From: CAYHCE01 sp964355015
Lineage (GTDB): Bacteria > Cyanobacteriota > Cyanobacteriia > PCC-6307 > Cyanobiaceae
Assembly: GCA_964355015.1 (NCBI GenBank)
Contig: CAYHCE010000043.1
Span: forward strand, 1-23,381
Length of the DNA stretch: 23,381 nt
Direction: 5' to 3'
In this document: positions 6,134-13,993 of the stretch, piece after piece
Layout: the number at the start of each line of letters is the position of its first letter
How positions within the stretch are numbered: the stretch's first letter is position 1
Notes under the pieces: model-generated
Databases searched by the model: none
Seen by the model: only the letters and a program-made list of their open reading frames with translations
Told to the model about the DNA's origin: nothing
Program-made: the position numbers and the translations under genes

Positions 6134-7294
6134 TCACAGGCCAGCCACCAGGGCCTCCTCCAGCTGATCCAGGGGCTCAGCCATCAGTGCCCCCATCCGC
6201 CAGGGCGGTGAGGCACTCCACCAGCTCAGGCTCCAGCAAGATCGCCACACTGGCGGGGTCCATCTCGGCTGCCAGATCCGCAGCGACGCGAGCAGGCAGG
6301 CAGAGGATCTGGTTTCGGATGCGGCGGCCCTGCTCGAAGACGGGGCCATCTCTGCTCCTGCGTCCACCAGCTGGCCCTCGCGCTCCGCCACCTCCACCTC
6401 CACCAGCACCGCCTGGCGCTGCTTTGGGCTCAGGGTGTCGTAGGTCCGCAGGGCGCGGAGAAGGCCATCCACCACGGCCGGTCCCAGGCCGTCCCCCTGG
6501 CTGCGGCGCAGGTTGTGATCGGCGATGCGGCGGGATGCACGCCGGGCCTTCTCGGCGATCTCCCCCCGCGGCACCAGCTGCAGCACCTGGCGCAGCAGCT
6601 GGTCGGCTTCTGCCGCATGGGCGCTCAGATCAGCGGCGATCAACGCCTGCGCCAGGGTCAGCAGGGTGGTGGGATCAGCAGCGGCCACCTCCTGGGCGCG
6701 GCGCAGCACCGCCACCGCTTCTTTCGGTTCGTCCTGCATCAACAGCAGGGTGCCGTAGGCGCGCAGGGCGTAAGGGTTGCGGGGTTCGAGCTCCACGGCT
6801 CTCTCCAGCGCCGGCCGTGCCTGCTCGGGCGTGTTCGCCCGCAGCCCCACCATCCCCAGCGCCGCCCAGGCATTGCCGTAGGCCGGATCGATCGCCACAC
6901 AGCGCTCCAGCAGCTGTGCGGCGCGCTCCAGGTCTCCGGCATCACTGCAGAGCAGACCGAGGTTGTAGAGCGCCTCCTCGTTGTCAGGCTCAAGCTGCAG
7001 CAGCGTCTCCAGCAGGGAGAGGGCCTCCTGGCGGCGGTCCTGCTCGATCAGGCCCATGGACCGCTCCAGCACATCCTGCTGGTCCTGCATGCCGCTCCAG
7101 TGCAGATCGATCCGCCCCTCGGTGAAGGCCACATCGATGCGGCCGCCGCGGGAGCGGTAAGCGCGTTGGAAGAAGGCGCTTACAGCCAGACGGAAGCTGT
7201 CGCTGCCAGGCTCGCCACAGTCAGCGGGCAGCTGGGAGCGATCGAAGCCCTCCTCGGACAGGCTGAACCTCAGCTCCTCGGTGCTGCTTTCCAT
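6134..7294 (-). CDS. Tetratricopeptide-repeat protein with altered C-terminus
   Basis: From ATG 7294 (MESSTEELRFSLSEEGFDRS) the protein has an N-terminal globular part with FRLAVSAFFQRAYRSRGG. About five TPR units follow: repeated helices with LEPDNEEALYNLGLL, DPAYGNAWAALGMV and EPRNPYALRAYGTLL. TPR proteins are cytoplasmic protein-binding scaffolds. After about QAVLVEVEVAEREGQLVDAG the frame becomes serine- and tryptophan-rich (SSSRAAASETRSS, WSLSWWSASPPW), which looks like out-of-frame sequence. The better-looking continuation is in the neighbouring frame (6177-6359). A one-base loss near 6360 is the likely cause. An upstream start at 7390 is open but its sequence is not TPR-like. The TPR part looks real; the end is damaged. 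Confidence 0.75.
   Translation of the reverse strand: MESSTEELRFSLSEEGFDRSQLPADCGEPGSDSFRLAVSAFFQRAYRSRGGRIDVAFTEGRIDLHWSGMQDQQDVLERSMGLIEQDRRQEALSLLETLLQLEPDNEEALYNLGLLCSDAGDLERAAQLLERCVAIDPAYGNAWAALGMVGLRANTPEQARPALERAVELEPRNPYALRAYGTLLLMQDEPKEAVAVLRRAQEVAAADPTTLLTLAQALIAADLSAHAAEADQLLRQVLQLVPRGEIAEKARRASRRIADHNLRRSQGDGLGPAVVDGLLRALRTYDTLSPKQRQAVLVEVEVAEREGQLVDAGAEMAPSSSRAAASETRSSACLLASLRIWQPRWTPPVWRSCWSLSWWSASPPWRMGALMAEPLDQLEEALVAGL
6177..6359 (-). pseudogene. Terminase-small-subunit-like tail, frameshifted from the TPR gene
   Basis: In the frame next to the TPR frame, 60 codons read RSRDGPVFEQGRRIRNQILC, then LPARVAADLAAEMDPASVAI, ending LLEPELVECLTALADG before TGA. The pattern xxRRIRNQILxLPARxAxxLAAExDP, then LLExEL, resembles the C-terminal region of phage terminase small subunits of the Nu1 type. 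The AEREGQLVDA just before the shift in the TPR frame also fits that family. The simplest reading is an old fusion of a TPR gene with a phage terminase-small fragment, later broken by a single-base change near 6360. The family match is from memory and moderate. If wrong, this is simply the frameshifted C-terminus of the TPR protein. Confidence 0.5.
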
Positions 7295-7334
7295 CGCTCT
7301 GGCGGAGTGCCGGAGGCAGTCTCCCGCAGCCGGT

Positions 7335-8088
7335 TCAGCTCTGCTGCCAGGCGTACCAACCGCCCAGGCCGATGACTTGGGCCCAGGCATCGATCAGCTG
7401 GCAGTCACGCTGGCCCTCGGCCTCGGCGGTTTCCGCCAGGGCGATCAGCTCCCGGGCCGTGGGCTCCAGACCCGCCGCCAGGAACGGCACCGACAGATCC
7501 GGCGCCGCGAAAAGCTCTGCGGCGACAACGGCATAGGCGCTGATCATGGCCCGGTTGGCGGTGATCAGCTCCTTTGGGATCCCCGCCCCGAAGTCCGGCG
7601 CCAGGGCCGGCAAGGTGCTGCGGATCTCGGCCTCCATCGCCTGACGTTGGGCCGGATGCAGTTCGGGCCAGGCCTGGTGCAGCTGACGGTCCACCAGCAA
7701 CCCGGGGCCGGTGGAGCGCAACTGGCTCATCAAGGAGTCGTACAGCCCGCCGCCTCACCCCCGCCCAGGCCCGACAGGTGAGGCGGCGGTTGAGCTTCTC
7801 CATCTGGCTGATCACCCGCTCTCGCCGGTCCCGCTTGCTGGCGAGGTTCAGGGGCGGCTCGGGATCCTCCGCCAGGCTGCGCAGCAGCAGGCCGCACTCG
7901 TACGCGATGAAGTAGTCGGTGAGGCTATCTTCCTGGCGGTAGCGCAGCAGATGGGCCGTCACGCTGCCGCTGGCACGACGGATCGAGGCCTTGCCGCCCA
8001 GCGATGGATCAAGCAGCAGCTGCACCGGGTAACCGCTGCGCTGCTCCACCTCTGCGATGAGGGCGGCAACTGCCGGGGTGCGATCCAT
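7335..8088 (-). pseudogene. Frameshifted gene of unknown function
   Basis: Two frames together make one plausible protein of about 250 residues. The first, from ATG 8088, reads MDRTPAVAALIAEVEQRSGY and includes DSLTDYFIAYECGLLLRSL and RRERVISQMEKLNRRLT. Near 7755-7775 it degenerates, while the next frame takes over with LYDSLMSQLRSTGPGLLVDR and continues to IDAWAQVIGLGGWYAWQQ, ending at 7335. One extra base in the GC-rich GGCGGCGGGC-like stretch (minus strand) explains the change. I do not recognise the family; DYFIAYECG occupies a place like metallopeptidase helices in some phage-associated families but lacks HExxH. It diverges from the plus-strand gene starting near 8182, with little room between. 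Confidence 0.6.
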
Positions 8089-8181
8089 CCAGGCAGGCAG
8101 GACACTGGGGAGCCTCCACTGTGGCGCGGAGCACTCGATGGCCCGGGACTTCGATCTCAGCGACGCCCGCGGGCGGGAGGG

Positions 8182-9087
8182 ATGGTGCGGGATGTGGCCC
8201 GACTGCTGAGGCAGCTGCGTCCGGACCTGATGGCCGGCGAACATCGCTACCGCTCACCGGCGGGTTTCGGCAGCTGGGCTGAGCACTGGGCGAAGGCGGT
8301 GGCGGTGGAGCTGGCGCTGGAGGAATCCGAAAGCCGGCGCGATCACGTGGGCATCTGGGGCGCGATGGTGTGCCGCTGGGCGCGGGAGATCGGCGCTGAA
8401 CCCCGCTTCCTCTCCCCATCGCTGGCCCAAGCGTTTCTGCAGACCGAGCGCCCCCTGCTCACCCCCTCGCTGCCGAAGAATGTGCGCTGCTACCGGCTGT
8501 TTCTGCCCAAGGCCACCTTGTTCAGCGAGGAAGGCCCGGAGATCCGCTCGGTGCTTGTGGCCGATGTACGGGCGATGGAGGGCTGGCTGCCGGAGAACTT
8601 CCAGCTGGCCGGCGGCGGCCTGGCCTGCGTGGGGCTAGGGGAGGACGGCGCCACCTACCTGGCCAGCTGCCTTCTGGATCCAGCCGCCAAGGCCCAGCAG
8701 CCTGAGCACACCGACTTCAGTGCGCCGCATTGGGAGTGGGATGACGATGGCGTCAAGGGCACCGCGGCACGGATGGAGCAGCTGTGCGTCCATGCCCTGC
8801 TGGTGCAGCTGTATGCGCCGGAGCTGGTGAGTGAGGGGGAGGTGCCGCCGGCGGGGGGCGGCAAGGGCTTTGGCGGGCCGCCCGCCACCAGTGCGGCAGG
8901 GAAGGGTGTTGGATTGCCCCGGCCGGTATGGCTGGGGAAGGATTACCAGCTGCAGAGGCAGCCGGCCGATCCCTCGCTCACGTCCAGCAAGGTCTGGCAG
9001 CGGGGCCACTGGCAGCCGCTTTCGGTGCTCGAGAGGCCGCTGGCGGCGCCCCTGGAGTGGGTGGAGGCAGTGCTGTTCAAGGGCTGA
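8182..9087 (+). CDS. Hypothetical protein (about 300 aa), uncertain N-terminus
   Basis: The product begins MVRDVARLLRQLRPDLMAGE and continues as a soluble mixed protein. It contains GFGSWAEHWAKAVAVELALE, CYRLFLPKATLF, VLVADVRAMEGWLPENF and, near the end, WLGKDYQLQRQPADPSLTSS. No membrane segment or signal peptide is seen, and I do not recognise the family. A glycine/proline-rich insert lies near 8850-8910. The start is uncertain: GGGAGG touches ATG 8182 too closely to serve it. A better-placed ATG at 8138 (GGAG seven bases before) reads MARDFDLSDARGREG in another frame and then fails, so a frameshift near 8180 may separate the real N-terminus. The frame is open upstream to 7711 but that part overlaps the divergent gene and looks like shadow. 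Confidence 0.65.
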   Translation: MVRDVARLLRQLRPDLMAGEHRYRSPAGFGSWAEHWAKAVAVELALEESESRRDHVGIWGAMVCRWAREIGAEPRFLSPSLAQAFLQTERPLLTPSLPKNVRCYRLFLPKATLFSEEGPEIRSVLVADVRAMEGWLPENFQLAGGGLACVGLGEDGATYLASCLLDPAAKAQQPEHTDFSAPHWEWDDDGVKGTAARMEQLCVHALLVQLYAPELVSEGEVPPAGGGKGFGGPPATSAAGKGVGLPRPVWLGKDYQLQRQPADPSLTSSKVWQRGHWQPLSVLERPLAAPLEWVEAVLFKG

Positions 9088-9335
9088 TCGATCTCACAGC
9101 CGGCTGAGAGCCGCATCGAGGCCGTTGGTGACGGCCGCCAGGAAGGGCAGATCGAGGGTGTTGGTGGTGTCGGTGACCACACACCACCACGCCGTAGCCC
9201 ACATCCCAGTGACGCCAAACGCTCCTGAATCCCGACCTTCCTCAGCCCCGTGGGGCAGGGGCCTTTGGGGGTCGGGATGAGCCGTTGACACCCCCATCAG
9301 CCCCGTTACCACGAGGAAAGCCCTGCCCGCTCCCC
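9088..9335. other. Intergenic stretch with an inverted repeat
   Basis: No firm gene is seen. ATCCCGACC (9229-9237) is exactly inverted as GGTCGGGAT (9270-9278), enclosing the GC-rich GCCCCGTGGGGC. This could be a terminator-like or regulatory structure before the DUF3616 gene; no T tract follows. On the minus strand, 9094 to about 9180 reads TDTTNTLDLPFLAAVTNGLD before a stop. It looks like a possible C-terminal gene remnant but is too short to identify. Confidence 0.4.
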
Positions 9336-10418
9336 ATGCCCGTTTCAGAAGCCGACCTTCCCCTGGCCACCCCGACCCAGCAGCGCATCCTCGAATTGGG
9401 CTCCGCAGGCGATAAGGAGGCCGAGGATCTGCGGCAGAACCTCTCGGCTCTGGCCGCTCGCGACGGGCTGCTCTGGCTCGGGGGTGATGAGGGCCGAAAG
9501 ATTTACCAACTGCGACGTCTTGGCGAGCACCGCTATGGCGACCTCCGCCCAGTGAAGCTCCGGGACTTCACCCTGGCCGGCGGCAAGGACGACGGCGAGT
9601 CGGATATCGAGGGGCTGGCGCGGGACGGTGATCGGCTGTGGCTGGTGGGCTCCCACAGCCTGCGGCGCCGCAGGCACGACAGCGACGAGGGAGAACCCCT
9701 GCGCTTGCATGACAGGCAAAGCCGCAACGCCCATGTGCTCGGCTGCCTGCGGCTGGATCGCGAGGGGCTACCAGTGGCAGGGCAGCGGTTGGCCTTCGAC
9801 GCGACGACTGGCCGCGATGCCCTCACCCGGGCCCTGGCGGCCGACCTGCGGATCGCCCCCTTTCTGGCGATCCCCAGCAAGGACAACGGACTCGACGTCG
9901 AAGGCATCGCCGCCCGGGGCGAGCGGGTGCTGGTGGGGCTGCGAGGCCCGGTGTTGCGGGGCATCGCCCTGCTGCTCGACTTGCGCCTGGACGGCCTCGA
10001 CGATGACGGCAGCCGCACTCTCACCCTGGCCGGCCTGCGCTTCCGCTATCTGCAGCTCAGCGGCCTGGCGGTGCGTGATCTGGCCGTGGTTCCAGGCAGT
10101 GATGACGTGCTCGTGCTGGCCGGGCCGACGATGACCCTGGCGGGCCCTTGTTACCTCTACCGCTGGCGCAACGCCCTCCACCCACACGAATCAGATCGCC
10201 CCGCCGGCGTCACGGTGGAGGAACCGGAGCCACTGCTGTGGATCCGCGATGGCCGACCCGGCCGAGCGGGGGAGGGCAGCGACAAGCCGGAAGGCCTGGA
10301 GGTGCAACGCAGTGAGGGCCGTCTGCTGGCCTGGGTGGCCTATGACGACCCCACTGTCGCCAGGCGGAGGGGCCAGGGCGTGCAAACCCGGCTGAATGGG
10401 TTTTTGGTGCCGGATTGA
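9336..10418 (+). CDS. DUF3616 domain-containing protein
   Basis: The 360-residue soluble protein fits the DUF3616 family from memory. It has DGLLWLGGDEGRKIYQL near the start, then ESDIEGLARDGDRLWLVGSH, NGLDVEGIAARGERVLVGLR and SDKPEGLEVQRSEGRLLAWV. The recurring (D/P)xEGxA/E motif followed by a beta-strand pattern suggests a beta-propeller-like fold with several equivalent blades, related in style to phytase/esterase-like propellers. Catalytic activity is unknown. ATG 9336 gives MPVSEADLPLATPTQQRILE, the natural-looking start; the frame is open to 9285. GAGGAAAG near 9312 is rather far for a ribosome binding site. No signal peptide is seen. Its end abuts an eroded hydrolase gene on the opposite strand. 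Confidence 0.8.
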   Translation: MPVSEADLPLATPTQQRILELGSAGDKEAEDLRQNLSALAARDGLLWLGGDEGRKIYQLRRLGEHRYGDLRPVKLRDFTLAGGKDDGESDIEGLARDGDRLWLVGSHSLRRRRHDSDEGEPLRLHDRQSRNAHVLGCLRLDREGLPVAGQRLAFDATTGRDALTRALAADLRIAPFLAIPSKDNGLDVEGIAARGERVLVGLRGPVLRGIALLLDLRLDGLDDDGSRTLTLAGLRFRYLQLSGLAVRDLAVVPGSDDVLVLAGPTMTLAGPCYLYRWRNALHPHESDRPAGVTVEEPEPLLWIRDGRPGRAGEGSDKPEGLEVQRSEGRLLAWVAYDDPTVARRRGQGVQTRLNGFLVPD

Positions 10419-10737
10419 TTCCTGCTGTCCAGATCCCCCTGCAGGATGAGGGTTGTGGTCTGCAAGGCGGCCAGGCGCTCGGTGCGCAGATGCAGCGGCT
10501 ACCTGAGGTGGGTGGTAGGGGTAGCCGAGGCAACGACAGCCGCAAACCTCTTCTCCGGCAGCCGGCTCATCGGCCATCAGGCTGGCCACCCGGCCACCCA
10601 TCAACTTGCCGACAAGAATTCAGTGGTCGCTCGGGGCGATCCGTGCACTCGAGCCGCACCTCCTTGCGAAAGGCCTCCTGAAGAAAGGGCGGCGGATCGG
10701 GACCATAGCGGCGGAGAGTGCAACGCTGATGGGCCAT
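10419..10737 (-). pseudogene. Eroded alpha/beta-hydrolase (KANL3/Tex30-like) remnant
   Basis: Fragments in different minus-strand frames fit one family. ILVGKLMGGRVASLMADE and CLGYPYHPP (about 10619 down to 10525) correspond to the nucleophile elbow and following strand of KANL3/Tex30-like hydrolases, normally GGKSMGGR and CLGYPFHPP. RTERLAALQTTTLILQGDLD (about 10485-10425) is the next conserved block, in another frame. At least one frameshift separates the blocks. The nucleophile serine of GKSMG is replaced by leucine (GKLMG), so the fold would be catalytically dead even if translated. Upstream, MAHQRCTLRRYGPDPPPFLQ, starting at 10737, is open but does not look like this family and may belong to another sequence joined to it. 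Identification rests on remembered motifs. Confidence 0.65.
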
Positions 10738-10852
10738 GGACGTGGGCCGCCTGCAAAGCCCATACTTGCAGTGTCAGCATTAATAATTAATACATGCACA
10801 GGCAACTACCCATGCCAACATTTTAAGATTTTGGAGAAACGGTGTTCAACCA

Positions 10853-11716
10853 ATGACTTCCTTGGCAGAGTTCATTGAGGACCTTACCCAGGAAGCTGCG
10901 CGAATTCAAATTCAAGGTCGCGCACTTAGGCCACATGAAATAGCTAGAGTTCAGTCTATTTACGAAGCTCTACCACATTTAAAACAGGCCTTACAGATCC
11001 TTGAAACAAAGAGTGAGTCTACGCTCATCACATACAAGATCGTCGCGGATCTCGATGGAAAGCTTAAGCAGTCCGCGCGAACAGCATGCAACTTCTGGAA
11101 TCGATTTGTCACCCCTGGTTATTCCGTTGTGATTCGCCTGGGAATATTCACGGCCAATAGCAATACAATCGCTAGGGCATACCAGCCATATGAAAACGAA
11201 GGAGTGCGCTATGGAGTGGTAGAATTCAACACGAAATACCTTTCCGTGTACTCGGTTAATCAGATATCAGGAACAGTAGTACATGAAATTGGCCACACAC
11301 TTGGAATTGGGTGGGATGCTTGGGAGAATCTATTCGACAGAACCACTGGACAATTTAATGAATCAGCAATCGAAATGGTTGCCGACCTCAAAGATATGCG
11401 AGTTGAGACTCATCACGGCCCTGGCACACAATATTCCCACTGGGATGAGGAGCTCCATGACCCAGAGCTTATGACGGGATTTAAGGATCTAACGGAAGTT
11501 GTATTGCCCGTGACTATTGATGTGATGTCTTTGTTGGGCCACAAGATCGCAGAGCAATTGCCCAAAAAGACTGATCTGGACACGTTGCTTAACTCGCTTG
11601 CACAAGTAACTTTTAGCAGAGAGGCGGAGGCAAAAGCGCTTAACCTCGATCATTTTGAGGAGACCGAAGTCTGGGAGCACATCCCCCACGACCAACCGTT
11701 GAAGAACAAGAAATAA
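10853..11716 (+). CDS. Leishmanolysin-like (M8-type) zinc metallopeptidase
   Basis: The 287-residue protein carries a metzincin-type site. HEIGHTLGIGWD at 144-155 supplies two zinc histidines and the general-base glutamate (H144, E145, H148, with G151). SHW at 195-197 gives a likely third ligand (H196), and ELMTG at 205-209 looks like the Met-turn. A histidine followed shortly by E-L-M-T-G is typical of leishmanolysin-like peptidases. There is no signal peptide or membrane segment, and the first ~55 residues are helical, so it may act in the cytoplasm. The C-terminus is charged (NKK). The gene is clearly more AT-rich than its surroundings and stands alone between GC-rich gene remnants, which points to horizontal arrival. 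The ribosome binding site (GGAG near 10832) is distant. The substrate is unknown. Confidence 0.8.
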   Translation: MTSLAEFIEDLTQEAARIQIQGRALRPHEIARVQSIYEALPHLKQALQILETKSESTLITYKIVADLDGKLKQSARTACNFWNRFVTPGYSVVIRLGIFTANSNTIARAYQPYENEGVRYGVVEFNTKYLSVYSVNQISGTVVHEIGHTLGIGWDAWENLFDRTTGQFNESAIEMVADLKDMRVETHHGPGTQYSHWDEELHDPELMTGFKDLTEVVLPVTIDVMSLLGHKIAEQLPKKTDLDTLLNSLAQVTFSREAEAKALNLDHFEETEVWEHIPHDQPLKNKK

Positions 11717-11842
11717 GATGCATATTGCACTCTAGCAAACAAGGATAGATCGAGCGCAGCCACGATCTTATTTGGGGCTGGACAAGTTCTCCTCACGATA
11801 TCCCCAGCCTTGTTTTTGGCATAGACGAGTTCCCTCACCGTA

Positions 11843-12027
11843 GTGCAATTCAAGGCACCGCAGTTTCAGCGGCGTGGAAGCTCTCTCTCCGAGGGGCCCC
11901 GCATCGTCGATGCGAAAAAGCAGCCCTGTGACGACGCCGCCATCGGCAACGGCTCGAAGGTCATCGTCGCCTTCGACGTTGGTGATTGCGACGGTGAGAA
12001 AGGCTGCGGCATGACCTTACATCTGCG
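11843..12027 (+). pseudogene. Phage ssDNA-binding-like gene, left piece
   Basis: In frame this piece reads RIVDAKKQPCDDAAIGNGSK, then VIVAFDVGDCDGEKGCGMTL and HLR at the IS boundary. VxDAKKQP, then IGNGSKV, then GxxLxLxxVQVVDLVPY is the pattern of small phage single-strand-DNA-binding proteins of the T7-like/DUF2815 type. The second half, LRAVQVVDVVPYAFAEKP, lies at 13986-14171 beyond the IS66-family element. The eight-base duplication CATCTGCG (12020-12027 and 13986-13993) allows exact in-frame rejoining. The GTG at 11843 is only the nearest start; the true N-terminus is probably missing, lost at the border with the AT-rich peptidase insert. Role by family: covering single-stranded DNA during phage replication or recombination. 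Confidence 0.75.
12020..12027. repeat. Left target-site duplication of the IS66 element (CATCTGCG)
   Basis: The eight bases before the GTACCC end of the element, repeated at 13986-13993. Eight bases is the usual duplication for the IS66 family. Confidence 0.92.
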
Positions 12028-12130
12028 GTACCCATTCAGGGGTCGGGACAGCTCGGAGCGAGCATCGCTACGGCTAAACCCTTGACGGCGGTGTGATTCC
12101 CGGTTGCATCTCAGGCAGAGACTGCCTGAG

Positions 12131-13890
12131 ATGACTACCCCTCCTGCCGGGATTTCAGAAGCGGACTGGTTGGCATGGCCGACCAGGAGGCTGTTGCGCA
12201 TAGAATTTGTGTGCGGATATTCACAAAATAGGCGTTCAAGCCGGAATCACTCTGACACCGGCCGAGAATAATCATGTACGCGAGGTTCGTAAGACATGGT
12301 TGCAGCAGTAACCTTGGCTCCTGTAGCGCTGTCTGCTCAGTCTCTTTGAGATCGCATCGCGCCAGGACTTGGAGTAGTTATCGCTTTTATTTACGTCCGC
12401 TGACGGTCGTAATCTATGCGCAACAGCCTCCCAGTGCCCGCTCTCTGATCCTGCATCAACAGCAGGAGATTCAAGTGCTGCGCCAGGAGAACGATCAGCT
12501 CCGAGCGCAACTCAGCGCCCTGGCGACGGAACTCGCCAGCCTGCGCGAGCGGATCGGCCGAACGTCTCGCAACTCTTCCAAACCACCCTCCAGTGACGGC
12601 CAGGGTTTTAAGCCGCCCGAACGCCGCAGAGGCAGTGGCCGCAAACGGGGCGGCCAGCAGGGCCATCCCGGCAGTGGGCCGGAGCTGCTGCCGATAGAGC
12701 GTGTCGACCAGGTGGTGGAGCACCACCCTGACGCCTGCCGGCGCTGCGGCACCCTGCTGCAGGGAGATGACTTTGAACCGCTGCGTCACCAGGTGATCGA
12801 GATTCCGCCGATCACCCCGCTGGTGATCGAGCATCACCTGCATCGGTTGGTCTGTCCTTGCTGCTCCACCAGCACCTGCGCCCCGCTGCCGGCGGAGGTG
12901 GAAGCCAGCCGCTACGGGCCCCGGCTCAGTGCCCTGGTGGGGTTGCTGGGCAGTGCTTTCCCCTTGAGTTTCAGCAAAACCCAGGCGCTGCTGGATCAAT
13001 TGCTGGGTGTGGAGATCAGCCGCGCTGCTATCGCCACCATCCGCGAGCGGCTGAGCGCAGCCCTGGAGCAGCCAGTGGAGGAGGCGATCCAGGAAGCCCG
13101 GCAGCAGCCGGTGGCCTACGTGGATGAAACCGGCGCCCCCACCGGTAACGCCGATGGCGGCAATCCCGATGGCAAGCGCGGCTGGCAGTGGGTCATGGTG
13201 ACCCCAGTGGTGACGGTGTTCCTGCAGGGGCTGAGCCGCTCAGCTGCAGCAGCGATGGAGCTTCTGGGCCATGCCTTTGGCGGCATCGTGGTGAGCGATC
13301 GCTTCTCCGCTTACAACCACCTGGCCACCAGCCAGCGTCAACTGTGCTGGGCGCACCTGATCCGCGATCTCACCGCCATCGCCGAACGCACAGGCGCCAG
13401 CGGTGAGATCGGTCTGGAGCTGCTGGCCCTGCAGCAACAGCTGTTTGGGCAGTGGCACCAGTGGAAGAGCGCCGCGATCAACTGGCCGCAGCTCCAGCAA
13501 CGTTGCCAGCCGATCCGCCAATCATTTGAGGCCATGCTGCAGCGCGCAGTGGATCTGGGCTGCGAGCGGGGTGAGCGAACGCCGTGGGCCCAGACGGTGC
13601 GCACCTGCCGGCAGCTGCTGCAACAACGAGAAGCCCTGTGGACCTTCCTGGAGAAAGAAGGAATCGAGCCCACCAACAACGCCGCCGAGCGTGCCCTGCG
13701 CCAGTCAGTCATCCAGCGCAAGATCAGTCATGGCGTCCAGTCCGCCAGCGGTGCCGTTTGCCGCAGCCGTCTGCTCACGACCACGACAACCCTCAGGCAG
13801 CAGGGCCGGGATGTGTGGGAGTTCCTGGAGCAAGTCTGGATTGCCCATCACCGCGGTGGCGTGATGCCCTCACTGCTGCCGGATCCCTGA
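12131..13890 (+). pseudogene. tnpC: IS66 family transposase (tnpC), interrupted by a MITE
   Basis: The native start is ATG 12131. Its frame reads MTTPPAGISEADWLAWPTS up to the MITE (12187-12430) and then, with MITE and duplication removed, ARSLILHQQQEIQVLRQEND. This joined N-terminus is typical of IS66/ISBst12 transposases. Beyond it come a coiled coil, RTSRNSSKPPSSDG, a zinc-finger-like CRRCG and CPCC, and the DDE core (YVDETGAP, VVSDRFSAY, TNNAAERALRQ). The insertion adds 248 bases, which shifts the frame. Downstream codons remain open to 13890. An ATG at 12274 inside the MITE is in frame with the rest and could give an N-terminally altered protein. DDE residues are all present, so loss is at the start only. 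Confidence 0.88.
12187..12430. mobile_element. 244-bp MITE inserted in the IS66 transposase gene
   Basis: GAGGCTGTTGCGCATAG (12187-12203) is exactly inverted at 12414-12430, giving 17-bp perfect terminal repeats 210 bases apart. CCAG flanks both ends (12183-12186 and 12431-12434), a four-base target duplication. The interior has no transposase frame, so it is a non-autonomous element mobilised in trans. Removing it plus one CCAG restores the IS66 transposase N-terminus in frame, which independently confirms the limits. The parent element is not identifiable here; GAGGCTGTTGCG-type ends are reminiscent of IS5-like elements. Confidence 0.9.
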
Positions 13891-13985
13891 GACTGCCAGT
13901 ACAAACAGCCGCTCGGATGGCCGCACTGAATGAAGCGATCGGGGCACACTGGCGCGGCTAATCGTCTCGCCCCGTGAACGGGTAC

Positions 13986-13993
13986 CATCTGCG
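13986..13993. repeat. Right target-site duplication of the IS66 element (CATCTGCG)
   Basis: Second copy of the eight-base duplication, immediately after the terminal GGGTAC of the element. Confidence 0.92.

Larger units (their letters stand above)
12028..13985 (+). mobile_element. IS66-family (ISBst12-like) insertion sequence, 1958 bp
   Basis: The ends are imperfect inverted repeats: left GTACCCATTCAGGGGTCGGG, inverted right GTACCCGTTCACGGGGCGAG. An eight-base duplication (CATCTGCG) sits on both sides. The single large gene is an IS66-type transposase (tnpC) without accessory orfs, as in the ISBst12 subgroup. The element sits inside a phage ssDNA-binding-like gene. Its own transposase gene is disrupted near the 5' end by a 244-bp MITE, so this copy was probably silenced after it landed. 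Without the MITE and one duplicated CCAG the element would be 1710 bp. Confidence 0.93.

Noticed and set aside
5797..7125. A 442-codon plus-strand frame
   Set aside because: Extremely proline/arginine/alanine-rich, opposite the nuclease-partner and TPR genes; a shadow.
11650..11853. Minus-strand frame ending in the peptidase gene (TTG start, TTVRELVYAKNKAGDIV)
   Set aside because: The first ~35 codons look somewhat protein-like, but the frame then overlaps the peptidase gene in antisense. Too weak to call.
12187..12430. The 17-bp inverted repeats as IS66 ends or a transcription terminator
   Set aside because: The IS66 ends are the GTACCC repeats at 12028 and 13985. The arms are 210 bases apart with CCAG duplications, which fits a MITE.
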